A stretch of 64,000 nucleotides of DNA from Filimonas effusa (GTDB lineage: Bacteria > Bacteroidota > Bacteroidia > Chitinophagales > Chitinophagaceae), in contig NZ_SDHZ01000004.1 in assembly GCF_004118675.1 (NCBI RefSeq), forward strand, positions 248,001 through 312,000, read 5' to 3'. Numbering within the stretch: the first letter of the stretch is position 1; every line of letters starts with the position of its first letter. The position numbers and the translations under genes were made by a program. Shown in pieces: positions 1 to 8,542 of this stretch. Under the pieces are notes generated by a model, which saw only the letters and a list, made by a program, of their open reading frames with translations, did no database searches and was not told the DNA's origin.

Positions 1-1616
1 CCAGCGCCGGCAGAACGCAGGTAACAGTAACGGTAAATGCCCGTCCCGATAACCCTGTGATCTCTGCAAACGGCACTACCGTATGTATCGGTCAGTCTAC
101 TACCTTAACAGTACAAAATGCGCAAACAAACCTGGTATACACCTGGTATAGCGCTGGTAGCGGCGGTACAGCCCTGGCAACAGGTTCCGGCTTTACTACC
201 CCTGCATTAAGCAGCAACGCTTCCTACTATGTAGAAGTAAGCAATGGCACCTGTACAAATACTACCCGTACCCGTGTCGATGTAACAGCAGTTCAGCCGC
301 CTCCGGCTCCGGTAATTGCAGCTGGTGGTACTACCATTTGCGCAGGCAATGCTACCACGCTTACTATACAAAGCCCGCAAACAGGTTATACCTATAACTG
401 GTACGATGCACCTGCCGGCGGTAATCTGTTATTCTCAGGTACTTCATACACTACCAATGTCTTGAATTCAAATACTACTTTCTACGTGGCCACAGCGCTG
501 AATACAGGCTGTAGCAGCAGCTCACGCACCAGCGTAAACGTAACCGTTAATACGGCTCCGGCAGCACCAACAGTTACTGCTGCTAATGTCAGTGTTTGTT
601 CCGGTGGCGCTGCTGCACTGCAGGTAAATAACCCTGTATCAGGAGCTACCTACCAATGGTATACAACGGCATCAGGTGGAACCGCAGTGTTCACAGGACC
701 TAACTATACAATCAATAACGTAACCGCCAATATGGTGTACTATGTTGGAACAACCAGCAACTTAGGCTGCTCCAGCTTAACCAGGGCCTCTGTCAACGTA
801 ACCATAACAACAGCGCCGCCTGCACCTTCTATTGCAAATGCAACACCTGATGTATGCGCTGGCAGCGCAGTTACCTTAACCGCTACTTCAACAGTTCCTG
901 GTGCAACTTTCAACTGGTACGCTACAGCAACTGGCACCACGGTCATCGCTACAGGTGCAAGCTTTAGTGCCGGTCCTATCACTTCTGATACCAGCTTCTA
1001 TGTAGCCGTCACAAACGCAGGCAGCTGCGTAAGTGCCACACGCGCCCAGGCTACCATAGCACTGGTAAGGCCGCTGGCAGCGCCCACTGTCACGGTCGAT
1101 AACACCACACCACAGTCTGTGACCTTCAGGTGGAATGCCGTAACAGGCGCTACAGGCTACCAGGTAACGCAGGATGGTGGCAACACATTCATCGTTCCAA
1201 ACGGATCAGGAGGATTATCCCACACCATCAGCGGCTTACAACCTAACCAGTCTGTTGCTATACAGGTGCGCGCTTTGGGTGCATTAAGCTGCCAAACAAG
1301 CCCGCTCTCTGCAAGCGTTACTGGTACTGCTACCAACCCGTTGGGTAACAGCATATACGTGCCCAACATATTTACACCGAATAACGATGGCCGCAACGAC
1401 CTCTTCCAGGTCTTCGGTAACAACATCAGATCGGTTGAAATGTGGATCTTCAGCCAGTGGGGCCACCAGTTGTTCTATACGCAGGATAGAATGGGCTGGA
1501 ACGGTATGTCCGGTAACAAACTCCAACCGGTAGGTGTGTACATCTATGTTGTAAAGGCCATCCTCAACGACGGTACTGTCGTTGATAAGAAAGGAGCTGT
1601 AAACCTGGTTCGTTAA
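1..1616 (+). CDS. T9SS-exported surface protein with Ig-like repeats, 3' part
   Basis: The frame is open to the left edge of the window, so the N-terminus and signal peptide are missing; about 538 residues remain. At least four tandem Ig-like modules of 80-90 residues are visible, each with a 'CxGxxxxL' strand, a 'Y.WY' core and a 'T.FYV' strand, followed by a fibronectin-III-like segment. The last ~88 residues (from 'YVPNIFTPNNDGRNDLF' to 'GAVNLVR') are a gliding-motility-associated C-terminal (CHU_C) domain, the signal that directs proteins through the type IX secretion system. PorP/SprF and PorE-like genes follow directly, an arrangement typical of Bacteroidota in which the PorP-like protein anchors or receives the CHU_C substrate. 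Probable role: a secreted adhesin. The ligand cannot be told from sequence. Confidence 0.88.
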   Translation, partial: SAGRTQVTVTVNARPDNPVISANGTTVCIGQSTTLTVQNAQTNLVYTWYSAGSGGTALATGSGFTTPALSSNASYYVEVSNGTCTNTTRTRVDVTAVQPPPAPVIAAGGTTICAGNATTLTIQSPQTGYTYNWYDAPAGGNLLFSGTSYTTNVLNSNTTFYVATALNTGCSSSSRTSVNVTVNTAPAAPTVTAANVSVCSGGAAALQVNNPVSGATYQWYTTASGGTAVFTGPNYTINNVTANMVYYVGTTSNLGCSSLTRASVNVTITTAPPAPSIANATPDVCAGSAVTLTATSTVPGATFNWYATATGTTVIATGASFSAGPITSDTSFYVAVTNAGSCVSATRAQATIALVRPLAAPTVTVDNTTPQSVTFRWNAVTGATGYQVTQDGGNTFIVPNGSGGLSHTISGLQPNQSVAIQVRALGALSCQTSPLSASVTGTATNPLGNSIYVPNIFTPNNDGRNDLFQVFGNNIRSVEMWIFSQWGHQLFYTQDRMGWNGMSGNKLQPVGVYIYVVKAILNDGTVVDKKGAVNLVR

Positions 1617-1634
1617 TAAAAAAAGCAAAGGAGT

Positions 1635-1684
1635 CTGCTGTGACAGCCTTAACACCCTGAAAGGCAAGTAAGCTGTCACAGCAG
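1635..1684 (+). terminator. 13-bp inverted repeat between adhesin gene and porP
   Basis: CTGCTGTGACAGC at 1635-1647 pairs perfectly with GCTGTCACAGCAG at 1672-1684 across a 24-nt loop. No T-run follows, so it is either a weak terminator or an mRNA-processing/stabilising hairpin that sets different transcript levels for the adhesin and the downstream PorP/PorE genes. Confidence 0.5.
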
Positions 1685-1720
1685 CAACATCCGGCTATCA
1701 TCACCATAAAAATTAAACGG

Positions 1721-2725
1721 ATGAAAAAGATAACTAAGTTGTTGATACTATGGAGTGCAATAGCGGCCGGTCTGGCTGCAAAAGCACAGGTCGACCCGCA
1801 TTTCTCTCAATATTATGCATATCCACTCTGGCTTAACCCCGCACTCGCAGGCGCTATCGACGGCGACTACCGTGTTTCTGCCAACTACAGAAGCCAGTGG
1901 AACAACATCTCCAACCCATTCAGCACTATTGGAGTTTCTGCCGATTTCGTAACGCCCAAGAACATTAATATAGGCGTTAACGTCTTAAACCAGAAAGCAG
2001 GCGATGCCGGCTATAACTATCTCAATGCATACGCCTCCGTAGCCTACACCGGCATCAAGTTCGGCGCACAGGGCTACCAGCGCCTCGTAGTAGGCCTCCA
2101 GGGTGGCGTCCTCAGCCGCCGCTTCGATCCCGCTAAATTCCAGTTCGGAGACCAGTGGAACCCTATCACAGGTTATAACCCAAGCAATATGAGCGGCGAA
2201 GCATTAAGCCGTAACTCCTCAAACGTATTCGACGCCGGAGCAGGTATCCTCTACTTCGATGGAGACCCGAATAAATCCCTGAACCCCTTTATCGGTGTGT
2301 CAGCATTTCACCTTACCCAACCCGATGACCCGTTTGTTTTCGGCAGAAAAGAAAGACTGCCCATCCGTTATGCCGTACATGGCGGATTGCGCTTCATCTT
2401 GTCCGAACAAATCACCCTTACTCCCAACGCATTGTTCATGCGCCAGAATAACTCCGATGAAAAAATGGTCGGAGCCTACGCACAAATCAAAGCCAACACC
2501 TTTACCGACTTCCTCATCGGTGCCAACTACCGCTTCGATGATGCCGTTACACCATTCCTGGGCTTCCACTACCAGAACATGGTCCTAGGCTTCAGCTACG
2601 ATGCCAATACATCACGACTCGGTAACCTGGCACGCTCCAGCAATGCATTCGAGATCTCTCTTTCCTTCATAGGAAGAAAGTCAAGGGCATTCCCCGATAT
2701 GAACTTTATATGCCCACGCTTGTAA
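1721..2725 (+). CDS. PorP/SprF family T9SS outer-membrane protein
   Basis: 334 residues. A signal peptide (residues 1-22, hydrophobic 'LLILWSAIAAGLAAKA') is followed by the family hallmark 'QVDPHFSQYYAYPLWLNPALAG', here split as DPHFSQYYAYPLWLNPA. The rest has alternating beta-strand character with many Tyr/Asn/Gly and ends near 'FEISLSFIGRK', as expected of a 14-strand outer-membrane barrel. PorP/SprF proteins work with PorK/N/M/E in type IX secretion and in attachment of CHU_C (type B CTD) substrates to the cell surface. The gene lies between its likely substrate upstream and a PorE-like protein downstream, so this copy is probably dedicated to that substrate rather than the housekeeping PorP. 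It may share a transcript with both. Confidence 0.9.
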   Translation: MKKITKLLILWSAIAAGLAAKAQVDPHFSQYYAYPLWLNPALAGAIDGDYRVSANYRSQWNNISNPFSTIGVSADFVTPKNINIGVNVLNQKAGDAGYNYLNAYASVAYTGIKFGAQGYQRLVVGLQGGVLSRRFDPAKFQFGDQWNPITGYNPSNMSGEALSRNSSNVFDAGAGILYFDGDPNKSLNPFIGVSAFHLTQPDDPFVFGRKERLPIRYAVHGGLRFILSEQITLTPNALFMRQNNSDEKMVGAYAQIKANTFTDFLIGANYRFDDAVTPFLGFHYQNMVLGFSYDANTSRLGNLARSSNAFEISLSFIGRKSRAFPDMNFICPRL

Positions 2726-2775
2726 CAAAAGCCAATTCCATTAACATGAAGAACCCTATAAACTCCTGATCAGAT

Positions 2776-4812
2776 ATGAGACACAAAAATAAATTTGTAA
2801 AGGTTGGTTGTATTGCTGCATTTGTACTGCTGGCCGGTTCTAATACGCTGAAGTCGCAATATATGTCCGACTTCAAACGTACAGCAGACGCTTTTTTCGA
2901 AAAAGGTGACTTCTATTCTGCATCCCAGTATTACGATAGATACCTCAATAGCAAACAAACGAAAATAAACGCGGAGAATTATAAACCTTATATGCTGCAG
3001 ATCGCATCCAAATCTGCAAAAAAGGAACTGAATACTTATGAAACAGTGGTTTACCGCCTCGCTGAATCATACCGCCGTTACAACGATTTTGCCAATGCCG
3101 AACGCTATTACGCCATCGCCACCAGCTTCGATACCGCAGCTTATCCTTTAAGCCGCTACTGGTATGGCGTAACCCTGCGCGCAAATACCAAATATGCCGA
3201 CGCCGAAAATCAGTTCAACCAGTTCCTCGATAATTACAAGGCTACTGACGAATACGCCGAAAATGCAAGACGCGAATTGGCAAACTGCCGCTTTATCCAG
3301 GAACAGCTCGCTTCCCCTCAGAACACCATCGTCGTGCGCAAAATGGGCGGCGAAATTAACCAGGGAGGTGCCACCTATGCGCCCTTATGGCTTGGAAATG
3401 ATAATTTCATCTATACCTCCTCCAAGGCCGATAGCGTAATGATCGTGAGATCAAAAGGTAAAAACCCTTATTTCAACAACCTCTACCACACCGTACGGAA
3501 GGACACCAGCTTCTCACGACCCGAAAAGCTGCCGGTCGAAGTTTCAGGCAACCTGCAACAGGGCGCCGCTACCTTTACCCCTGATGGCAATAAAATGTAT
3601 TTCACCCGCTGGGAACAGAAAGAAGGTAAGAACTGGGGCGCCATCTATGTAACGGAAAAAAAAGGCGATAAATGGTCCGACCCGGTAAAACTCAACGGTA
3701 ATATTAATATAGAAGGTTATAGCTCTATTCAGCCCTTTGTTACCTCCGATGGAAAATATCTCCTGTTTTCGTCCGACAGACCCGGCGGATTGGGAAAATA
3801 CGATCTCTGGTTTGCCACAATGGATGCAGGTTTGATGCCGGGTTCGGCAACAAATATGGGCACCGGCATTAATACCAAAGACGATGAGCAGGCACCTTAC
3901 TTCCATGCATCCACATCCACCCTGGTATTTGCCAGCAATGGACGCGTAGGCATGGGAGGGTTCGATCTCTATAAAACTAACGGCGACTTCCGCAACTGGT
4001 CGGAGATAAAGAACCTCGGGCTGCCCATGAACTCTACCAAAGACGATATCTATTTCTTCAGCAAAGGCAAAAAGTTCATGATGAGCGACGTCTACTTCAG
4101 CTCCGACCGCAATTCAGTTTGTTGCCTGGAATTATACGATGCCCGGAAGCTGAACCTGTATATTACCGGTAAAGTGGTCGATTGCGCTACCCAAGAGCCA
4201 ATGGTAGGAGCGAAGATCAGCGTGGTGGATACTATTCTTAACAAGGTGGTGTACACGCAAACGCTTGATGCCACTGGAAGTTATGGTTTTGAGCTGGAAG
4301 AATACCAGCCGCTGAAGCTGGTAGCGGAGAAACAATATTATTATCCCCGTTCTTTCCATTTCTTTAAGCCAGGCGTACCGGATGCCGATACCCTGTTTAA
4401 TCCTGTTTTGTGCTTACCACATGAAGACACCGCCAAACCTTACCCTGTAGGTAAACCAGTGGTAATGAAGGATATCTATTACGATTTCGACAAAGCTACG
4501 TTAAGGCCTGAATCGTATCCTGTACTCGATACGCTGGCTAAAGTGCTGAGAATGTATCCGCAAATGGAAATTGAAATAGGGGCGCATACCGATAGCAAGG
4601 GTACAGACGCTTACAACGACAAGCTGTCCGCGGCCCGTGCTAAATCCTGCGTTGAATACCTCATTAAGGTAGGTATAGAGCCTGAGAGGATGCACAGCAT
4701 CGGATTTGGCGAGCGTATGCCAGTGGCGCCGAATACCCTGCCAAACGGTAAGGATAACCCGGATGGAAGGGCACTGAACCGCAGAACGGAAGTAAAAGTA
4801 TTACATTATTAA
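2776..4812 (+). CDS. PorE-like OmpA-family protein (TPR, beta-propeller, carboxypeptidase-regulatory-like and OmpA domains)
   Basis: 678 residues. The signal peptide ends near residue 27 ('AGSNTLKSQ'). Residues ~35-170 look like TPR helices ('ADAFFEKGDFYSASQYYDRYL'-type units). Residues ~195-440 hold PD40/WD40-like blades ('FTPDGNKMYFTRW', 'TSDGKYLLFSSDRPGGLGKYDLW'). A carboxypeptidase-regulatory-like beta sandwich (~460-540, 'ITGKVVDCATQEPMVGAKI') precedes a C-terminal OmpA domain (~565-678) with the peptidoglycan-binding stretch 'IGAHTDSKGTDAYNDKLSAARA' shortened here to TDSKGTDAYNDKLSAARA. This domain order is that of PorE, the T9SS component that tethers the machinery to peptidoglycan. 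It lies 50 bp after the PorP-like gene. Confidence 0.9.
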   Translation: MRHKNKFVKVGCIAAFVLLAGSNTLKSQYMSDFKRTADAFFEKGDFYSASQYYDRYLNSKQTKINAENYKPYMLQIASKSAKKELNTYETVVYRLAESYRRYNDFANAERYYAIATSFDTAAYPLSRYWYGVTLRANTKYADAENQFNQFLDNYKATDEYAENARRELANCRFIQEQLASPQNTIVVRKMGGEINQGGATYAPLWLGNDNFIYTSSKADSVMIVRSKGKNPYFNNLYHTVRKDTSFSRPEKLPVEVSGNLQQGAATFTPDGNKMYFTRWEQKEGKNWGAIYVTEKKGDKWSDPVKLNGNINIEGYSSIQPFVTSDGKYLLFSSDRPGGLGKYDLWFATMDAGLMPGSATNMGTGINTKDDEQAPYFHASTSTLVFASNGRVGMGGFDLYKTNGDFRNWSEIKNLGLPMNSTKDDIYFFSKGKKFMMSDVYFSSDRNSVCCLELYDARKLNLYITGKVVDCATQEPMVGAKISVVDTILNKVVYTQTLDATGSYGFELEEYQPLKLVAEKQYYYPRSFHFFKPGVPDADTLFNPVLCLPHEDTAKPYPVGKPVVMKDIYYDFDKATLRPESYPVLDTLAKVLRMYPQMEIEIGAHTDSKGTDAYNDKLSAARAKSCVEYLIKVGIEPERMHSIGFGERMPVAPNTLPNGKDNPDGRALNRRTEVKVLHY

Positions 4813-4881
4813 TAAGGCAATAACCTGGTAGTGCACATACTGCCCCGGTAATGCCCGCATTTGTCTGGCTAAGCTCCTGAC

Positions 4882-4910
4882 AGCCGGAGAGCGGGAAACC
4901 GGCTAAAAAT
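4882..4910 (+). terminator. hairpin downstream of the PorE-like gene
   Basis: AGCCGG (4882-4887) and CCGGCT (4899-4904) form a 6-bp stem with an 11-nt loop, followed by AAAAAT. It is a modest terminator candidate closing the T9SS operon before the rpsL promoter region. Confidence 0.4.
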
Positions 4911-4915
4911 GACAA

Positions 4916-4964
4916 ATAACCGGCCCATGGATGTAATTTGCAAAATTATACCAGGGCCGGTTAT
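4916..4964. promoter_or_regulatory. 11-bp inverted repeat upstream of the rpsL promoter
   Basis: ATAACCGGCCC (4916-4926) is perfectly repeated inverted as GGGCCGGTTAT (4954-4964), with an AT-rich 27-nt centre. It lies about 70 bp upstream of the proposed -33 element of rpsL. It could be a second terminator of the upstream operon or a protein-binding dyad for the ribosomal operon; there is no T-run. Confidence 0.4.
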
Positions 4965-5033
4965 CCATTTTGGTGGATAAATAGTTTCTGAAGCACGTAA
5001 AATGCAGGGAAATCCACAGTTTTCCGATATTTA

Positions 5034-5065
5034 TTTGGAATTTGTTCGTACTACTGCTACCTTTG
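5034..5065 (+). promoter_or_regulatory. Bacteroidota-type promoter of rpsL-rpsG
   Basis: A -33 TTTG (5034-5037) and a -7 TACCTTTG (5058-5065; consensus TAnnTTTG) are separated by 20 nt, within the usual spacing of the phylum. Transcription would begin near 5072, leaving a leader of only about 20 nt before the rpsL ATG. This supports the internal start at 5092 over the longer reading frame from 5002. Confidence 0.7.
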
Positions 5066-5091
5066 CCGTCCCAAAAATTAAATGGTTTAGA

Positions 5092-5472
5092 ATGCCTACA
5101 ATACAACAATTAGTAAGAAAAGGCCGTGAGATTATCAGGGCAAAGAGCAAATCCCGTGCGTTGGACGCTTGTCCGCAGCGCCGTGGCGTTTGTACAAGGG
5201 TGTACACTACTACCCCTAAAAAACCAAACTCAGCTTTGCGCAAAGTAGCGAAAGTGCGTTTGACAAATAAAATTGAAGTTATCGCCTACATTCCTGGTGA
5301 AGGCCACAACCTGCAGGAGCACTCTATCGTGCTTATCCGCGGTGGTCGTGTGAAGGACTTACCTGGTGTTCGTTACCACATCGTTCGTGGTAGCCTCGAT
5401 ACCGCCGGTGTTAAAGACCGTAAACAAAGCCGTTCTAAATACGGTACCAAGAAAGAAAAGGCTAAAAAATAG
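5092..5472 (+). CDS. rpsL: 30S ribosomal protein S12
   Basis: 126 residues starting '[12 protein letters not shown]'. The frame extends 30 codons further upstream, but that part overlaps the promoter and matches no S12, so the start was placed at 5092. S12 is a decoding-centre protein of the small subunit. Both loops that mutate to streptomycin resistance are wild-type ('[11 protein letters not shown]' and '[13 protein letters not shown]'). It is followed by rpsG after 79 bp, but fusA does not follow rpsG directly. Confidence 0.98.
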   Translation: MPTIQQLVRKGREIIRAKSKSRALDACPQRRGVCTRVYTTTPKKPNSALRKVAKVRLTNKIEVIAYIPGEGHNLQEHSIVLIRGGRVKDLPGVRYHIVRGSLDTAGVKDRKQSRSKYGTKKEKAKK

Positions 5473-5551
5473 TTCATAATTATTTGTACTGAGTAAAGTT
5501 TTAATACTTGAAGAAATTCAGCTACACCAGTCCAATTAAAAATTAAGAATC

Positions 5552-6019
5552 ATGCGTAAAGCACAAGCGAAAAAATTACCCTTAGCACCCGATGGTCGCT
5601 TCAACGACAAACTGGTTACACGTTTCGTGAATAACCTGATGTGGGACGGCAAAAAAAGTGCTGCTATCACTATATTTTACGATGCAGTTGACAAAGTAAG
5701 CAAAGTAACCGGCGAAGACGGATACGAAGTTTGGAAACGCGCATTGAACAACGTAACTCCTGGTGTCGAAGTACGTAGCCGCCGTATCGGTGGTGCTACC
5801 TTCCAGATCCCTACTGAGGTACGTCCCGACCGTAAGATCTCCCTCAGCATCAAGTGGCTTATCCGCTACAGCCGTGAGAGAAATGGTCGTACTATGGCCG
5901 ACAAGCTGGCGAATGAAATCGTAGCAGCGGCTAAAGGTGAAGGTGCAGCTTTCAAAAAGAAAGAAGATACCCACCGTATGGCAGAAGCAAACAAGGCATT
6001 CTCTCACTTCCGTATCTAA
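5552..6019 (+). CDS. rpsG: 30S ribosomal protein S7
   Basis: 155 residues, the usual length. It starts '[19 protein letters not shown]' and has the typical '[21 protein letters not shown]' core, here seen as [14 protein letters not shown]7 nucleates assembly of the 16S 3' domain and lines the E site. It closes a two-gene str operon: a strong terminator follows within 60 bp, so the regulator genes behind it are transcribed separately. Confidence 0.98.
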   Translation: MRKAQAKKLPLAPDGRFNDKLVTRFVNNLMWDGKKSAAITIFYDAVDKVSKVTGEDGYEVWKRALNNVTPGVEVRSRRIGGATFQIPTEVRPDRKISLSIKWLIRYSRERNGRTMADKLANEIVAAAKGEGAAFKKKEDTHRMAEANKAFSHFRI

Positions 6020-6066
6020 TCACAGATATTCAGGAAAGAGAAATATTCTTTAATAATTTTGGGAAA

Positions 6067-6098
6067 AAGGGTGTATCACATGATACACCCTTCTTTTT
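6067..6098 (+). terminator. Rho-independent terminator after rpsG
   Basis: GGGTGTATC (6069-6077) and GATACACCC (6082-6090) form a 9-bp stem with an ACAT loop, extended by flanking AA/TT pairs and followed by TTCTTTTTTG. It ends the rpsL-rpsG transcript. Confidence 0.85.
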
Positions 6099-6200
6099 TG
6101 CCACCCTGCTTCCCAAGCTCCATACCCCGGCATCCGCAATTCTCCCCGATTTTATGGCTTACCTCCCGTTGTTTTGCAATTCTGTCGTAGTTTAGGGGAT

Positions 6201-6899
6201 ATGAAGGTCCTACTGATTGAAGATGAAGTGAATGTAGCGTCGTTTATCCAGCGTGGTCTTACCGAAGCCGGCTACGAGGTCACAGTAGCCATGGATGGCG
6301 TATCAGGACTTTCCATCGCCACCACCCACGAATTCACAGTCATCCTGCTCGATGTAATGCTGCCGGGAATGAACGGACTCGAACTCTGCCGGAAACTCCG
6401 GCTAACGAACCGGCAGGTCCCCGTTCTCATGCTTACCGCCCTTGGCTCTACAGAAAACATTGTTGCCGGCCTCGATACCGGCGCCGATGACTACCTCGTA
6501 AAACCTTTTAAACTGGCCGAATTGCTGGCACGTATCCGCTCACTAACCCGCCGCCAGCCCCAGCAACTCACCGACTCCACCCTCCTGGTAATAGATGATC
6601 TGGTAGTAGATGTTAACGCCAAAATTGTAAAACGCAACTTTAAACCCATAGCCCTTACCGCCACAGAATACCGCCTCCTCGAATTCATGATGCGCAACCA
6701 GCGAAAAGTGCTCTCCCGTGTCGAAATCCTGGAACAGGTCTGGGGTATCGACTTCAACATGGGAACCAACGTTGTCGACGTTTACGTTAACTACCTCCGT
6801 AAAAAAATTGATAAAGGCTTCGATACCAAACTCATCCATACCGTAATTGGTATGGGCTACATCATGAAAGAAGTCTACGGCAACGAAACAACAGACTGA
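6201..6899 (+). CDS. OmpR/PhoB-family response regulator
   Basis: 232 residues from 'MKVLLIEDE'; an upstream TTG would add nine residues that no receiver domain needs. The receiver domain (1-120) has acidic E7/D8, phospho-acceptor D51 in 'ILLDVMLPG', T79 and K101 in 'YLVKPF'. The C-terminal winged-helix domain (~130-228) contains 'ALTATEYRLLEFMMRNQRKVLSR' (shortened: TATEYRLLEFMMRN) and ends 'HTVIGMGYIMKE'. It is paired with the kinase gene 117 bp downstream. Targets are unknown. The pair sits between rpsG and fusA, where a canonical str operon has no regulator genes. Confidence 0.93.
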   Translation: MKVLLIEDEVNVASFIQRGLTEAGYEVTVAMDGVSGLSIATTHEFTVILLDVMLPGMNGLELCRKLRLTNRQVPVLMLTALGSTENIVAGLDTGADDYLVKPFKLAELLARIRSLTRRQPQQLTDSTLLVIDDLVVDVNAKIVKRNFKPIALTATEYRLLEFMMRNQRKVLSRVEILEQVWGIDFNMGTNVVDVYVNYLRKKIDKGFDTKLIHTVIGMGYIMKEVYGNETTD

Positions 6900-6940
6900 A
6901 TAACCCCGGAAGCTTCCGCAAACGCACTAAAAGCGCTCTG

Positions 6941-6948
6941 TAATTTTG
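6941..6948 (+). promoter_or_regulatory. -7 box (TAATTTTG) upstream of the kinase gene
   Basis: TAATTTTG matches TAnnTTTG and lies 68 bp before the kinase ATG; no good -33 TTG lies 17-23 nt upstream. The kinase may have its own weak promoter in the 117-bp gap after the regulator gene. The rest of the gap is GC-rich, with complementary GGGC/GCCC blocks. Confidence 0.4.
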
Positions 6949-7016
6949 TATCATTGCAAAGGCGAACGGGCAGGCCCCGCTCCGGTGCTTGCCTGGGAAA
7001 CAGTCCGCCCTTATAA

Positions 7017-8384
7017 ATGAAGATCCAGACGAAAATAACCTGGTTATTTACAGCGGTTACCGCATCTATTATCCTGCTGCTCAGCGGGTTCGTTTACTTT
7101 TTTGCCAGCCGTAAATCATTTGAAGATTTTTATAAACGACTCGAAATTAGGGCTATTGTTACGGCTAAGGCAAAACTCGAAGCCAATAGCGACAGCAATT
7201 CCGCCTACCATGAGATCCGCCGCGAACACTTGGAAAAACTGCCTTCCGAAAAAGAATACTTCTTTAAAATAAATAAACAAACAGGCCAGGTCGATAGCGC
7301 CGCCATCCTGCCCGTTCCCGTCAGCTTTTTCAAACACGTGATCCAGAACGGAGAAGCTGTGTATCGCCGGAAAGATCTGTTTTACCTGGGCTTCCTGTAC
7401 AAACAACCACAGGGTAGCTCAGTTGTGGTTATTTCAGCGATCAACGACTATTCCCGTGAATATCTCGGTAACCTGAAGAACGTATTGCTGATCACTTTCT
7501 TTTTCTCGATGGTAGTGGTCCTTACCGTAGGTATCATGTTCTCCAGGCAGATCCTGAAACCTGTACGCCTCATTACCGAACGGGTAAAAGAGATCAGTAG
7601 CACTAACCTCCACCTTCGCCTCTATTCCGGGAAGGGCAAGGATGAAATTGAAGAGCTTTCCCAAACTTTCAACAACATGCTCGACAGGCTGGAAACTTCT
7701 TTTGAATCACAGAACAATTTTGTGAGCAATGCTTCCCACGAACTAAGCACACCGCTCACAGCTATAATAGGAGAGGCCGAGCTTACATTGAACCGCCCCC
7801 GCACACAGGAACAATATGTCAGATCCACCCAGATCATCCTTAATGAGGCAGAAAGGCTGCGCAACATTACAACAACCCTCCTGAACCTCGCCCAAACCGG
7901 CTTCAATGGCAAAAAACAGGATTGGGAACCGCTCCGGGCCGATGAATTGGTATGGTCGGTAAAAAAATCGGTAGACAATATCAACCCGCAGAACCAGGTT
8001 TTCTTCGATACCAGCCACTTGCCCGAAGAAGTGAAAAAGCTCAGTATGCTCGGTAATATGCAGCTGCTGATCCTCGCTTTAAGCAACATTGTGCTCAATG
8101 CCTGTAAATATTCTAATAACCAAACCGTTACAATAGGGGTAGCAGCCACCGACGAACGTATTCTTATCGTGATCAGGGATAAAGGTATCGGGATCCCTGA
8201 GCCCGAAATCCCTTACGTGTTCGATCCGTTCTTCCGCGCTTCCAATGTGCAGCATCTGAAAGGCTATGGTATAGGCCTTCCTTTGTCCCGCAATATTATT
8301 CGTATGCACGGCGGCGACATCGTTGTCAACTCCCGTGAAGGAGAAGGCACCATCATCCATATCTCTCTGCCAATAAAGGACTAA
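7017..8384 (+). CDS. Membrane sensor histidine kinase (HAMP, HisKA, HATPase)
   Basis: 455 residues. Two transmembrane helices (about 8-30 and 155-176) flank a ~120-residue extracytoplasmic sensor segment with no recognisable motif. A HAMP linker (~178-230) leads to the HisKA dimerisation helix with the phospho-accepting H241 in 'SNASHELSTPLTAI'. The ATPase domain has an N box (N361 in 'NIVLNACKYSNN'), a G1 box 'RDKGIGIP' and a G2 box 'KGYGIGLPLS'. It is the cognate partner of the preceding OmpR-type regulator. The signal sensed is not deducible. The H-box has Ser where most kinases have Arg or Lys (HELS/TP), a tolerated variation. Confidence 0.93.
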   Translation: MKIQTKITWLFTAVTASIILLLSGFVYFFASRKSFEDFYKRLEIRAIVTAKAKLEANSDSNSAYHEIRREHLEKLPSEKEYFFKINKQTGQVDSAAILPVPVSFFKHVIQNGEAVYRRKDLFYLGFLYKQPQGSSVVVISAINDYSREYLGNLKNVLLITFFFSMVVVLTVGIMFSRQILKPVRLITERVKEISSTNLHLRLYSGKGKDEIEELSQTFNNMLDRLETSFESQNNFVSNASHELSTPLTAIIGEAELTLNRPRTQEQYVRSTQIILNEAERLRNITTTLLNLAQTGFNGKKQDWEPLRADELVWSVKKSVDNINPQNQVFFDTSHLPEEVKKLSMLGNMQLLILALSNIVLNACKYSNNQTVTIGVAATDERILIVIRDKGIGIPEPEIPYVFDPFFRASNVQHLKGYGIGLPLSRNIIRMHGGDIVVNSREGEGTIIHISLPIKD

Positions 8385-8542
8385 AACTTTCACCCCAAAA
8401 GCTCCCTTTCTGTTAGCTGCCTGCCATCCGTTACCCCTTCCATATCTCTAATTCCATTCTAATAGCTCTCTTATATCCTCTTAATGCATCTGTTTTAAAA
8501 TTGTAAGATGGAACACAATGCTCACTAATTAAACCGGGAAAT

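Noticed and set aside
5002-5091. N-terminal extension of S12
   Set aside because: It would overlap the -33/-7 promoter elements and the 30 added residues match nothing in S12 proteins.
6960-7016. Cobalamin-riboswitch-like text (GCCTGGGAAACAGTCCGCCC)
   Set aside because: Only a superficial match to the B12-box style; no conserved core elements, and a kinase gene is not an expected target.
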